From JANXUC01 sp964619065 (lineage in GTDB: Bacteria; Acidobacteriota; Terriglobia; Terriglobales; Acidobacteriaceae): a stretch of 64,000 bases of DNA. Numbering within the stretch: the stretch's first letter is position 1; each line of letters opens with the position of its first letter. Below are positions 35,570 to 45,398 of the stretch, piece after piece. The position numbers and the translations under genes were made by a program. The notes below the pieces were generated by a model. The model did not search any database and had not been told where the DNA came from. It saw only the letters and a list, made by a program, of their open reading frames with translations. The stretch spans positions 12,221 through 76,220 of the forward strand of contig CAZUCC010000016.1 of assembly GCA_964619065.1 (NCBI GenBank). Reading direction: 5' to 3'.

Positions 35570-36793
35570 ATGAACGACGCGCGTAAGTACCATCAAATTC
35601 TACAAAGTGTCGAACCGCTAGAGCATGCGGTGACTTTTTCACGTTGGTCGTTGGGACTGGGCCCGCTCGCATCGCTCTTGATGTTCAGTCTCACGTGTGT
35701 CCTGTTGCTGAATGGATGCAGCAGCCATGCAAGTGCTCCACCGCCGCCTGTTCCAACCGTCCAGGTTGTTTCCGTTATCCAGCAAGACACGCCCATCTAC
35801 AGCGAGTGGGTGGCAACATTGGACGGCTACGTTAACGCGCAGATACAGCCTCATGTATCCGGGTACCTCATCAGGCAGAACTATAAAGAAGGATCTGTCG
35901 TAAGGAAAGGCGAGGTTCTATTTGAAATCGACCCGCGCCCGTTTAAGGCCGCACTCGATCAGGCGAAGGCGCAGCTAGCGCAGGCGGAGGCGCAGCTTGG
36001 CAAAGCGAGTCTCGACGTCGAGAGAGACACGCCTCTGGCGCAAGCGCGAGCCATCGCCCAGAGCCAACTTGATACGGAGACCCAGGCGAAACTCGGCGCT
36101 CAAGCTCTGGTTCTGGCGGCGAAAGCGAACGTTGAGCAGGCTGAACTCAACATCGAATGGACGAGGGTCACGTCTCTGGTCAGCGGGATCGCGGGCATCG
36201 CGCAAGTGCAGATTGGAAACCTCGTCAGTCCTGGCTCCATCCTCACTTCTGTGTCGCAGGTGGACCCGATCAAATCCTATTTCACAGTCAGTGAGCAGGA
36301 ATTCACGGATTTCCATCGTAGATTTCCCACAGAGGCGAGCGTGGAGGAACAGCGGAGACGCATCCCTCTGCACCTGCTGCTGGCCGACGGCACTGTCTAT
36401 GAGCGCCCTGGCACGATCTACTTTGCCGACCGGGAAGTCAACCCAGCGACTGGGGCGATACGGATCGCTGGCGTTTTCCCCAACCCCAATAATCTTCTTC
36501 GTCCGGGTGGATACGGACGCGTCCGTGCATCGGTGAAGACACAGAACGGCGCCCTGCTCGTTCCCCAAAGGGCAGTGATCGAGCTGCAGGGAAGTCAGCA
36601 GGTTGCAGTCGTCGGCGGCGATAACAAGGTCAGCATTCGCCCGATCAAGGTGGGAGAACGAGTTGGGACGTTATGGATCGTCACCGAAGGGCTGACGACC
36701 GGTGAACGCGTCGTAGTCGAGGGGTTGCTGAAGGTGCGAGACGGCGCTGTCGTGAAGGCAGTCCCTTTTGAATCTGCCAAGGCAGGAAGCTAG
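35570..36793 (+). CDS. RND efflux periplasmic adaptor (membrane fusion) lipoprotein
   Basis: A 407-residue adaptor with a lipoprotein signal (FSLTCVLLLNGC). Domains run in the AcrA order: N-terminal beta strand, lipoyl half (IQPHVSGYLIRQNYKEGSVVRKGEVLFEIDPRPF), an alpha-helical hairpin rich in Ala/Gln (about 130-200), second lipoyl half (AGIAQVQIGNLVSPGSILTSVSQVDPI), beta-barrel and membrane-proximal domain. It bridges the inner-membrane pump and the outer-membrane channel. The pump gene starts 2 bp after its stop, so the three genes 35.6-41.4 kb are one operon. No adjacent TetR or MarR regulator is present. GGGAGG precedes the ATG. Confidence 0.95.
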   Translation: MNDARKYHQILQSVEPLEHAVTFSRWSLGLGPLASLLMFSLTCVLLLNGCSSHASAPPPPVPTVQVVSVIQQDTPIYSEWVATLDGYVNAQIQPHVSGYLIRQNYKEGSVVRKGEVLFEIDPRPFKAALDQAKAQLAQAEAQLGKASLDVERDTPLAQARAIAQSQLDTETQAKLGAQALVLAAKANVEQAELNIEWTRVTSLVSGIAGIAQVQIGNLVSPGSILTSVSQVDPIKSYFTVSEQEFTDFHRRFPTEASVEEQRRRIPLHLLLADGTVYERPGTIYFADREVNPATGAIRIAGVFPNPNNLLRPGGYGRVRASVKTQNGALLVPQRAVIELQGSQQVAVVGGDNKVSIRPIKVGERVGTLWIVTEGLTTGERVVVEGLLKVRDGAVVKAVPFESAKAGS

Positions 36794-36795
36794 CG

Positions 36796-39700
36796 ATGTC
36801 AAAGTTCTTCATCAATCGTCCCATTGTTGCCATCGTGATCTCAATTCTGATGGTGATAGTCGGCGCGATCACGATCGTCAGCCTTGCAGTGTCACTATTT
36901 CCATCCATCGCCCCGCCGGAAGTGCAGGTGCAAACAACCTATGTTGGCGCCGATGCACAGACCGTCGAACAATCCGTCGCCACACCCATTGAGCAGCAGA
37001 TGAGTGGCGTGGACAACATGAACTATATGTATTCGGTGAACTCATCGACCGGCGAAATCAGGCTGATCGTTGACTACGACGTGAAGACCGATACGAACAC
37101 AGACCTGATCCTGACTCAGATCCGGGAGACCCAAGCCGCCTCGCAACTTCCACCCGACGTCACGAACTTTGGAGTGACGGTACAGAAGACAACAACTGCG
37201 CCGTTGATGTTGATCAGTCTGTTTTCGCCAAGCGGTATCTATGACTCGAAATTCCTGGCGAACTACGCCTACATCAACCTTTACGATCAATTGAGCCGCG
37301 TTCCCGGAATCGGCAGTGTTCAAGTGTTTGGAGCCGGCAAATACGCGATGCGACTGTGGGTAAAGCCGGACCAACTGGCAAAGCTTGCCATCACAGTGCC
37401 CGATATCGTGGCCGCCATCCAGTCGCAGAACACGGTCAATCCAGCCGGTCAGATTGGCGGCGAGCCCGCGCCAAAGGGTCAGGAATTTACCTATTCGGTC
37501 CGGGCGCAAGGCAGGCTGATTACGCCCGAGGACTTTGAACACATCGTCGTCCGCGCAGCGCCGGATGGTGGGATCGTACGGATCAAGGATGTCGCCCGCG
37601 TTGAGTTAGGGGCGCAGGACTACACCGTCATTAGCCATTTAAACGGCAAGCCAAGCGCAATTCTCGCGGTGTATCAATTGCCGGGCTCGAATGCCGTGGA
37701 GGCGGCAGCCGGAGTCAAGAAGCTCCTCGTGGAGGAGAAGCAGCGGTTGCCTCAAGGCATTGATTACACAATCGCTCTAGACACAACGCGCGCTGTATCA
37801 GAAGGGATCAAAGAAATCATCCAGACGCTGTTGATCGCCATCGTCCTGGTGATCATCGTGGTGTACATCTTTTTGCAAGGCTGGCGCGCAACCCTCATCC
37901 CGCTTTTGGCAGTGCCAGTTTCCCTCGTTGGAACCTTTGTCCTCTTCCCAGTGTTTGGCTTTTCCATCAACACTCTTTCGCTGTTCGGACTGGTCCTGGC
38001 CATTGGATTGGTTGTGGACGACGCCATCGTCGTGGTGGAAGCGGTTGAACACCACATCGAAGAAGGCATGTCGCCGAAAGATGCCACATTCAAGGCGATG
38101 GAGGAAATTTCGGGGCCGGTGGTCGGTATCGCTTTGGTGCTTTCCGCAGTGTTCATTCCCACAGCGTTTATTCCCGGGATCACTGGGCGCCTCTATCAGC
38201 AATTCGCGGTGACCATTGCAATCTCCGTTATACTATCGGCCTTCAATGCGCTTACTTTGAGTCCCGCCCTCTCAGCGCTGCTGCTGCGGCCACGCGAGAA
38301 AAGCAGTGGTCTATTGCGCAGATTTTTCGATTGGTTTAACCGGATGTTTGCGCGGGCAACAGACCGCTACGTGCGAGTTGCCGGCGCGCTCGTCCGCAAG
38401 AGCGCCGTGGCTTTCGCGGTGCTTGTTGCGTGCGGAATCCTTGCGGCCTTCTTTGGCGCCAGGGTGCCCTCGAGCTTTCTGCCAGATGAGGACCAAGGTT
38501 ACATGTACCTGAACCTGCAGCTTCCCAGCGCCTCATCGCTGCAACGAACGGAAGCCACCGCGCACCAGATCGAGGACATGCTGGCCAAGACCCCCGGCGT
38601 TAAGTCCACGGCCAGTATCGTCGGATTCAGCCTGCTCAGTCTTACTCGGTCGAGCTATAGCGCATTCTTCTTCGTCACGTTGAAAGAATGGAAGGACCGC
38701 CAGAAAAGAGAAGAGCAGTACCAGTTCATCCGGCAAAGCATAAACCGGAAACTCGCCGGCCTTCCGCAGGGCATTGCCTTCTCATTCTCTCCACCAGCCA
38801 TTCCCGGCGTTGGAACGTCTGGAGGCTTCACGTTCGTTCTCGAGGACCGCTCGGGCAAGGACGTGGAATTCCTTGCCGACAATCTGAACAAATTCCTTGC
38901 AGCAGCCCGGAAGCGCCCGGAACTTGCCACAGTGAACACTACGTTCCTGCCCAGGGTCCCGCAGCAGTTCATCGTGGTTGACAGGGACAAGGCCCTCAAA
39001 CAGGGCGTGGACATCAAGGACGTCTATCGAACCATTCAGGCGTTCATGGGCGGTTCGTTCATCAACTACTTCAACCGGTTCGGCCGACAGTGGCAAGTGT
39101 ATGTCGAGGCGGAGGGCGACTACCGCAACCGGGCTGAGAATGTGGGTCAGTTCTATGTCCGCAATCGAAACGGTGACATGGTGCCGCTTTCCGCGTTGAC
39201 AAGATTTGAATCGCGTTCCGGTCCTGAATTCACCATGCGTTATAACCTCTACCGGTCTGCGCAGATTATCGGCAGTGCCGCTCCCGGATACAGTTCGGCT
39301 CAGGCGATGGCAACACTGGAAAAGGTCTTCGCCGAAACGATGCCGCCCGAAATGGGATATGACTACTTGGGAATTTCGTTCCAGGAGAAGAAAGCAGAGG
39401 AGGGCGTGCCTCCGTCAGTGGTCTTTGGTTTTTCACTGCTCGTGGTCTTCCTGATTCTCGCCGCTCTCTACGAGAGCTGGTCACTACCTTTCAGCGTCTT
39501 GTTAAGCACTCCGGTCGCGGTTTTCGGCGCCTTCTTCGTGCTCTGGCTCCGTCGCGTTCTGCTCGGCCTCTACTTGCCTCCTTATATGGTACAGATCGAA
39601 ACCGACGTGTACTCACAGATCGGGCTGGTCATGCTGATCGGCCTGGCGGCGAAAAACGCCATTTTGATCGTTGAGTTCGCAAAAGACGCGTACGAAAGTG

Positions 39701-39996
39701 GACAACCGCTGGTGGAAGCTGCCCTTGGCGGGGCAAGGCTGCGCTTGCGGCCAATTCTGATGACCTCGTTCGCGTTTGTACTCGGTTGCGTGCCACTTTG
39801 GATCGCGAGCGGAGCTGGATCCGTTGCGCGTCAGATCATGGGCACGACAGTGATCGGAGGAATGTTGGCATCCACGCTGATCGCCATCTTCATCATTCCC
39901 GTGCTATTCGTGGTTGTAGAAAAACTTTCTCAAAAGAAACCCGGCGTGACAATTGCGCCTGGGACATCACCTCTACCGGCGCAGGGAGATGATTGA
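36796..39996 (+). CDS. RND multidrug efflux permease (HAE1/AcrB family)
   Basis: Proton-driven inner-membrane pump of 1066 residues with the 12-helix, two large periplasmic-loop plan. It opens with the canonical MSKFFINRPIVAIVISILM. Transmembrane helix 4 carries the proton-relay pair in GLVVDDAIVVVE, and helix 10 has the conserved Lys in GLAAKNAILIVEFAKD. The signature GVDNMNYMYSVNSSTG and GIGSVQVFGAGKYAMRLWV place it among hydrophobic/amphiphilic efflux pumps rather than metal pumps. Substrates may include plant phenolics or antibiotics, but nothing in the sequence decides this. It is translated between the adaptor gene (2-bp gap) and the outer-membrane factor gene (start 1 bp after its stop). 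Confidence 0.97.
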   Translation: MSKFFINRPIVAIVISILMVIVGAITIVSLAVSLFPSIAPPEVQVQTTYVGADAQTVEQSVATPIEQQMSGVDNMNYMYSVNSSTGEIRLIVDYDVKTDTNTDLILTQIRETQAASQLPPDVTNFGVTVQKTTTAPLMLISLFSPSGIYDSKFLANYAYINLYDQLSRVPGIGSVQVFGAGKYAMRLWVKPDQLAKLAITVPDIVAAIQSQNTVNPAGQIGGEPAPKGQEFTYSVRAQGRLITPEDFEHIVVRAAPDGGIVRIKDVARVELGAQDYTVISHLNGKPSAILAVYQLPGSNAVEAAAGVKKLLVEEKQRLPQGIDYTIALDTTRAVSEGIKEIIQTLLIAIVLVIIVVYIFLQGWRATLIPLLAVPVSLVGTFVLFPVFGFSINTLSLFGLVLAIGLVVDDAIVVVEAVEHHIEEGMSPKDATFKAMEEISGPVVGIALVLSAVFIPTAFIPGITGRLYQQFAVTIAISVILSAFNALTLSPALSALLLRPREKSSGLLRRFFDWFNRMFARATDRYVRVAGALVRKSAVAFAVLVACGILAAFFGARVPSSFLPDEDQGYMYLNLQLPSASSLQRTEATAHQIEDMLAKTPGVKSTASIVGFSLLSLTRSSYSAFFFVTLKEWKDRQKREEQYQFIRQSINRKLAGLPQGIAFSFSPPAIPGVGTSGGFTFVLEDRSGKDVEFLADNLNKFLAAARKRPELATVNTTFLPRVPQQFIVVDRDKALKQGVDIKDVYRTIQAFMGGSFINYFNRFGRQWQVYVEAEGDYRNRAENVGQFYVRNRNGDMVPLSALTRFESRSGPEFTMRYNLYRSAQIIGSAAPGYSSAQAMATLEKVFAETMPPEMGYDYLGISFQEKKAEEGVPPSVVFGFSLLVVFLILAALYESWSLPFSVLLSTPVAVFGAFFVLWLRRVLLGLYLPPYMVQIETDVYSQIGLVMLIGLAAKNAILIVEFAKDAYESGQPLVEAALGGARLRLRPILMTSFAFVLGCVPLWIASGAGSVARQIMGTTVIGGMLASTLIAIFIIPVLFVVVEKLSQKKPGVTIAPGTSPLPAQGDD

Positions 39997-39997
39997 G

Positions 39998-41401
39998 ATG
40001 AATGCAAGAAAAGAGATATTCGCCGCTGGTTTCCTCCTCGTGTTGTACTCGGGTTGCGCCGTGGGACCTAATTACAAGAAGCCAACCGTGCCCGCGCCTC
40101 CCGAATACAGAGGTGTATCACCGGACCAGGCCGGCAAGCCTGCAGTGACTTCGTTCGGCGATCAGAAATGGGGAGACGCATTTCAGGACGAGGCCTTGCG
40201 CGATCTCATCCAGACGGCACTCAAGCAGAACTATGACGTGCGCATCGCGGCAGAAAGGATCCTCGAGGCGCAGGCGCAGGTCGGCATTGCGCGAGCAGAC
40301 CAGCTGCCATCCGTCGGCGCTGGCGTATCTGCAGCGAATGAACGCATCCCGCAGTCAGTGGGCCGTCCCAGCATCGAGACCAGCGCGATCCAGTTAAATC
40401 TGTCGCTCGCATGGGAGCTGGATTTTTGGGGGAAATTTCGGCGCGCTACGGAGTCTGCCCGGGCCAATCTACTCTCGCAGGATTGGGCACGGCGTCAAGT
40501 TATTAATTCCCTTGTCAGCGATGTTGCCAGCGCCTACTTTCAGTTGCGCGAATTGGACCTTGAACTCGAGATCTCACGCCAGACGCTCGCCTCTCGAAAG
40601 GATTCGCTGCGGCTGACTCAGCTCCTCGCTGATGGCGGTGCCACCTCCATGCTCGATGTACGACAGGCCGAGCAGCTGGTGTATACCGCCGCGGCCTCCA
40701 TTCCGGACCTTGAACGGCGGATCGAGCAGCAGGAGAACTTCATCAGCATTCTTCTCGGCGAGAATCCTCAAGCTATCGCTCGCGGGAAAAAGCTTATCGA
40801 TCAGCCCCATGCACTGGAAGTTCCCGCGGGACTTCCCTCCGCTCTGCTGGAGCGTCGCCCCGACATTCGCGAAGCGGAACAACAATTGGTCGCTGCAAAC
40901 GCTCGGATCGGCGTTGCCAAGGCAGACTACTTTCCCCAGATCTCATTGACGGCGGCCGGCGGTTATCAAAGCTCCGCTCTGACTGGTCTCTTCGCGGGTC
41001 CAGCGGGGCTTTGGACATTTGGCGGAAGTGCGGTCCAACCTGTGTTCGAGGGTGGCAGGATCCGGAATCGGGTCAGAGTCGCCCAGGCCCGCACGGAAGA
41101 AGCCCGGTTGATCTACCAGCGCACTGTGCAGCAGGCGTTTCGAGATGTTTCCGATGCACTCGTTGGATACCGCAAGAACCAGGAGTTCCGCATCCAGCAG
41201 GAACAGTTGACACACGCGGCGGAAGAGGCGACGAAATTGTCGGGTATGAGGTACAAGGGCGGGGCAACGAGCTATCTGGAGGTACTCGATAGTGATACGA
41301 GATACTTCTCCGCTCAGCTTTCTCTCGCACAAGCACAGCTTCGGGAGCTTCAATCCTTGGTACAGATTTACCGATCTCTCGGAGGCGGATGGCAGCAGTA
41401 G
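39998..41401 (+). CDS. Outer-membrane efflux lipoprotein (NodT/OprM family)
   Basis: A 467-residue TolC-like channel subunit with a lipobox (GFLLVLYSGC) followed by the family opening AVGPNYKKPTVPAPPEYR. Two outer-membrane-efflux repeats are visible, each with long helices (AAERILEAQAQVGIARADQLPSVGAGVSA and the later ERRPDIREAEQQLVAANARIGVAKADYFPQISLTA region, here only quoted in part). I start it at the ATG at 39998, 9 bases after GGGAG; an in-frame ATG at 39989 overlaps the pump gene and is too close to that site. It completes the tripartite efflux system and is convergent with the HAD gene. Confidence 0.93.
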   Translation: MNARKEIFAAGFLLVLYSGCAVGPNYKKPTVPAPPEYRGVSPDQAGKPAVTSFGDQKWGDAFQDEALRDLIQTALKQNYDVRIAAERILEAQAQVGIARADQLPSVGAGVSAANERIPQSVGRPSIETSAIQLNLSLAWELDFWGKFRRATESARANLLSQDWARRQVINSLVSDVASAYFQLRELDLELEISRQTLASRKDSLRLTQLLADGGATSMLDVRQAEQLVYTAAASIPDLERRIEQQENFISILLGENPQAIARGKKLIDQPHALEVPAGLPSALLERRPDIREAEQQLVAANARIGVAKADYFPQISLTAAGGYQSSALTGLFAGPAGLWTFGGSAVQPVFEGGRIRNRVRVAQARTEEARLIYQRTVQQAFRDVSDALVGYRKNQEFRIQQEQLTHAAEEATKLSGMRYKGGATSYLEVLDSDTRYFSAQLSLAQAQLRELQSLVQIYRSLGGGWQQ

Positions 41402-41488
41402 GCCGCGCAAGAGAAAACGAACAAATTTGGACCACAATTCTCCTATCGGGAGTCCCATGCCCGATCTCCCTCTCGACGACCGGCAACG

Positions 41489-42172
41489 TTATTTTGCATT
41501 GCACCCGAGTCGGGGATCGGCTGCCACGCCGGCTGCTTTTGGCGGGAAGACTTTGAAATCAAGCATCTCCAGTTCTCTAGTTAGCTGCTCCACGGATTGA
41601 TAACGAATAGCCGCAATATCTTCACCGCGAGCCGCCACGACGTTTTTCTCCCGGTCGTCGATAAAAAGCACTTCGTGCGCCTGCAATCCAAGAATTTGCA
41701 AGCAAACTCGAAAGATCGCAGGGTCCGGCTTGGTCAATCGCAAGTCGGAAGAAAAGAGCGGACAGTCAAAATCCTTCAGCCATTCGGCATTCCCTCTCAA
41801 ATGGACGACGAAAGCCTGGTGCAGGTTCGAGAGAAGCGCCGTTTTGTACCCAGCAACTCTGAGATCCTTGACCCACTGCATCATTGCAAAATCAGTGGAA
41901 CTCCACATCTCAATATCCCACTGTCGCAATTGATCGATTGTGCGGTCGTCAATAGCGAGGGATACGCCTTGAGCAAATTCGGACCAGTACTCGCGGGGAG
42001 CTAGATCGCCCCGATCGTAAGAATCGCGATTTTTTTCATACAGAGTCCAAAAAGTACTATGGCTGACATTGAATATCCGCGCCATTCTGTCAATCTGATC
42101 GGTGGTCGGCGCGTGGCAGAGAACCATGCCGTAATCCAGGATTACGGCTCTGTAAGGGGGCGTGTCTCTCAA
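41489..42172 (-). CDS. HAD-superfamily hydrolase
   Basis: A 227-residue cytoplasmic haloacid-dehalogenase-like phosphatase. Motif I is VILDYGMVL, with Gly in place of the second Asp as in many HAD-IA members. Motif II is ALLSNLH, the motif III Lys is in LTKPDPAIF, and motif IV is VLFIDDREKN. No ATG is available. I chose TTG at 42172 because GGAG lies 6 bases before it; the TTG at 42184 is the alternative. It is the last gene of the rhamnose operon, starting about 40 bp after the alpha-rhamnosidase stop. A role in dephosphorylating a rhamnose-pathway intermediate would fit the context but is not shown. Confidence 0.85.
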   Translation of the reverse strand: MRDTPPYRAVILDYGMVLCHAPTTDQIDRMARIFNVSHSTFWTLYEKNRDSYDRGDLAPREYWSEFAQGVSLAIDDRTIDQLRQWDIEMWSSTDFAMMQWVKDLRVAGYKTALLSNLHQAFVVHLRGNAEWLKDFDCPLFSSDLRLTKPDPAIFRVCLQILGLQAHEVLFIDDREKNVVAARGEDIAAIRYQSVEQLTRELEMLDFKVFPPKAAGVAADPRLGCNAK

Positions 42173-42212
42173 TAGCAGCTCCAATATGAATCGACAACAA
42201 AGCTTACCAGAC

Positions 42213-45200
42213 CTATTTCACCTCGAATTCATATGCGCCGGAGCCTACCCGAATGACATAAGAATCTGACTGTTTCTGGGCATGTGCTGGATGCCCATCC
42301 TGCGTCACTTGCGCTTTCCCAACCATGGGTAGGAACACTCTGGCAGTCGTGTTCGCGGGTATGGTGACCTTTAGCGAGAATGGCCCGGTCGGCTTCCCGT
42401 TCCAGTCACTGATGATCGGTCCATAAACTGAATCATATTCCCCGCGGGCGTGGGTAATGCGGGCGTCGAGGCGGGGATGAATGACGACCTCGTGGTAGCC
42501 TGGCGCAGTTGTATCGGTGTCGATTCCAGCCACGGACCGATAGACCCACGCCACGACCGATCCGAAAGCATAGTGATTATAGGAGTTCATAGATGGGTCA
42601 CCCGTGTCTCCGTTCCAGCGCTCCCACCAGGTCGTCGCGCCTTTCGAAAGCATGTAGCCCCACGACGGATACGTTTCATTGAGGAGAAGCCGATACGCAA
42701 CATCGGCCCGACCGTGGTTCGCGAGCGTGAACAGGAGGAAAGGTGTGCCCAGGAACCCTGTCGAAAGGTGACCATTTCGCAACTCGATGTCCTTCACCAG
42801 ATTGTTGACCATCGCTCCCTCAAGCGCGGGCGGAGCCATCTTTGTATAGAGGGTCACGACGTACGTGGTCTGCGTCCCGCCTTCCACCGTGCCATCCTCC
42901 TTTATATAGGCTGTCTGGTAAGCCTTGCGGATGTGCTCAAAAAGATCGACATACCGCTTCGCATCCTCCTGCTTCCCAATGGCATTTGCCATGTCCGACA
43001 TCATGTTGGCGATTAATGCCCAATACGCGGTTGCCAATAGGTCCTTGGGTGTGTGTTCATCGGGGGCAAGCCAGTCCGCAAAATTCGGGCCCACGCCCTT
43101 CTTGCGGAGGAAATCTGGATTGGCCTTTGCGATGAAATCCATCCAGCGCTGCATCGCGTCCCAGTTCTCCGTGATGATCGCTTTGTCGCCGTATTGCAGC
43201 CACGTCGTCCATGGAAGAATGACTCCGGCGTCGCCCCAGCCGGGGGCACCCTCGCTGCCAAAGGGCCGCAGCACATCCGGCGAGACATTGGTAAATGCTC
43301 CTTCGGCGGTTTGCGCGTCCGTCACATCGTTCATCCACTTGTGGGAGAACGCTTCGATGTCAAAATTGTAGCTTCCTGTGCGCCAGAAAACTCCGGCATC
43401 GCCCATCCAGCCCAGCCGTTCGTCGCGCTGCGGGCAATCGGTCGGAATGCTCAAGAAATTCCCGCGCTGTCCCCACAATCCAATCGACCACATCCGATTC
43501 ACCAACTCGCTAGAGGTTGTCAGCTTCGCGGTGGGATCTCCGGTCAGGCTATCCAATACCTGCCCAGTAATAGCAGCGGTCGTCGGAACTCCGGGATAAC
43601 CCGTAACTTCCACGTAGCGGAATCCGTGGAACGTAAACTGCGGCGTGAATGTCTCTTCGCCGCCACCACGCAGAACGTAGACGTCGGTGGCATCGGCGTT
43701 GCGCAGGTTTTCGCGATAAATGCTCCCGTCAGGATTCAGGATTTCAGCGAAGCGCAGCCGGATTAGAGTTCCAGCGGCGCCGGTGGCCTTCAGCGTGACC
43801 CAGCCGACCATATTCTGCCCCATATCGACAACATAGGCACCGTTGGACAACGGAGTGACGCTCTTCGGTGTGAGGGTGTCGGCTACGCGAACTGGCGCAG
43901 AAACTTGGCTCACAATCGCAGGCGCTGTTGTGTCAGATACAGTTGCCTGATTCCAGCCTGCGTCACCGAATCCGGATTTATTCCAGCCTGGTTGCTCGCG
44001 CCGCGCGTCGTAAAACTCACCCGCATAAATCTCCGACCGAAGAATCGGAGACGATGCAGCCTTCCACGACTCGTCGCTCACAATCGTGTCGCGAGTGCCG
44101 TCGCTGTATACAATCTCCAGTTGCGCAAGCAAACGCGTAGGTGGGGGCAGAAAGAAAAAGGGTCTCCCCGTCCATGTAAGCCCACTTCCAAACCACCCGT
44201 CGCCGAGAAGCGCCGCGATCGCATTGTTCCCAGCGGCGAGCAAATTGGTCACGTCATACGTCTGGTACAGAACGCGCTTAGTGTAATCGGTGAAGTCGGG
44301 AGTCAGAACGTCCTGCCCGACTCGGCTTCCGTTGATAAACATCCTATAGCTGCCGAGCGCTGTCGCATAAAGCCGCGCAGACTTTACTGGCTTCGTAACC
44401 GCGAATCCGTGCCGCAACAACGCCGCTGGCTCCGGCAATGGGCCTGGCAGAATGTCTCCCAGTCGCTTGTCATTCAGTTCGCCGACCGCATTGGCGGCCT
44501 GCCACGCCGACCCGCTCGCCATCCGGCCTTGCCATGTTCCATCGGTGGCGAGCCGTGTGATCGTTCCATCGCTCTGAGTGATTTTCAGCACACCTGCCAA
44601 TGCTGCTCTAAGAGTCTTGGCTCCGGCCTCAGGTCCAAAGTCGTTAGGTTCGGAAACCGTCACCGTGATCTCAATGGAGTTTTTCCCGACCACGAGTTCC
44701 TGCGTAACATCCTCACGGTCGAACTCATACCATTCTCTCTTGCGGCCAACTTCGTGCCCGTTTACCTTGGCGACGAAGCCGCCCCGGGCGAGCAGGAATA
44801 GCACTGCCTCTCTCGGTTTCTCGAGAACATTCACCTCCACTCGAAATTCCGCCACCGCCTTCGGAGGCATGCTGAGCGCATCCTGGCCCGCCACCCAAAT
44901 CCAGCGAATGCCTGAGCGATCCGCGTCTTCTTCTGGATTTTTCCAGGAAATCCAGTGGGCCTTCCAATCGGCTTTACCGAGAAGACCAGTTTCCCACCAT
45001 GCAGCCTCCGTCGCTTGCGACTGCTGTCCTTTCGTATTCCACACGCGCACAGTCCAGTAATATTGCTTCCTGGATTCCAGCTTCGGACCGGCATACGCAA
45101 TCCCTACCGACTCCCCCGAATTCACTTTGCCACTGTCCCAGATATCTCCGGACCCCGTGCTCAATTTCTCTGTGCTGCTCGCCACAAGAATCTGATAGGC

Positions 45201-45374
45201 CGACTGGCGCCAGTTGCGCTCCGTACTGTCGCTCTGCCAGGAGAAACGTGGAGCTGGAATGTCGATCCCAAGCGGGTTCTGTATGGATTCGCACCGGAGT
45301 CGCATAGGGGCGGCATAGGATGCCATAACTAGAATTAGAAAAACCAGAAACACTTGTACGATTCGAACTCGCAT
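42213..45374 (-). CDS. Alpha-L-rhamnosidase (GH78)
   Basis: Exported enzyme of 1053 residues with a signal peptide (IVQVFLVFLILVMASYAAP) and a GGGAGGAG ribosome-binding site. It opens with the rhamnosidase N-terminal region (LRCESIQNPLGIDIPAPRFSWQ) and has beta-sandwich domains (YATALGSYRMFINGSRVGQD, LRFAEILNPDGSIYRENLRN). The (alpha/alpha)6 catalytic domain carries the diagnostic TDCPQRDERLGWMGDAG, whose Glu is the proposed general acid, and WWERWNGDTGDPSMNSYNH. A C-terminal beta domain closes it. It removes terminal L-rhamnose from plant glycosides or pectic oligosaccharides. It lies 24 bp after rhaT in the rhamnose operon, so extracellular release and uptake are encoded together. Confidence 0.96.
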   Translation of the reverse strand: MRVRIVQVFLVFLILVMASYAAPMRLRCESIQNPLGIDIPAPRFSWQSDSTERNWRQSAYQILVASSTEKLSTGSGDIWDSGKVNSGESVGIAYAGPKLESRKQYYWTVRVWNTKGQQSQATEAAWWETGLLGKADWKAHWISWKNPEEDADRSGIRWIWVAGQDALSMPPKAVAEFRVEVNVLEKPREAVLFLLARGGFVAKVNGHEVGRKREWYEFDREDVTQELVVGKNSIEITVTVSEPNDFGPEAGAKTLRAALAGVLKITQSDGTITRLATDGTWQGRMASGSAWQAANAVGELNDKRLGDILPGPLPEPAALLRHGFAVTKPVKSARLYATALGSYRMFINGSRVGQDVLTPDFTDYTKRVLYQTYDVTNLLAAGNNAIAALLGDGWFGSGLTWTGRPFFFLPPPTRLLAQLEIVYSDGTRDTIVSDESWKAASSPILRSEIYAGEFYDARREQPGWNKSGFGDAGWNQATVSDTTAPAIVSQVSAPVRVADTLTPKSVTPLSNGAYVVDMGQNMVGWVTLKATGAAGTLIRLRFAEILNPDGSIYRENLRNADATDVYVLRGGGEETFTPQFTFHGFRYVEVTGYPGVPTTAAITGQVLDSLTGDPTAKLTTSSELVNRMWSIGLWGQRGNFLSIPTDCPQRDERLGWMGDAGVFWRTGSYNFDIEAFSHKWMNDVTDAQTAEGAFTNVSPDVLRPFGSEGAPGWGDAGVILPWTTWLQYGDKAIITENWDAMQRWMDFIAKANPDFLRKKGVGPNFADWLAPDEHTPKDLLATAYWALIANMMSDMANAIGKQEDAKRYVDLFEHIRKAYQTAYIKEDGTVEGGTQTTYVVTLYTKMAPPALEGAMVNNLVKDIELRNGHLSTGFLGTPFLLFTLANHGRADVAYRLLLNETYPSWGYMLSKGATTWWERWNGDTGDPSMNSYNHYAFGSVVAWVYRSVAGIDTDTTAPGYHEVVIHPRLDARITHARGEYDSVYGPIISDWNGKPTGPFSLKVTIPANTTARVFLPMVGKAQVTQDGHPAHAQKQSDSYVIRVGSGAYEFEVK

Positions 45375-45398
45375 TAGATGCTCCTCCCAAACAAATAC

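Noticed and set aside
41445..41465. ATCGGG-N9-CCCGAT hairpin as terminator between the efflux operon and the HAD gene
   Set aside because: Short stem and no T-run on either strand.
43905..44801. 298-codon plus-strand frame opposite GH78
   Set aside because: It is antisense to alpha-rhamnosidase and Arg-rich without motifs.
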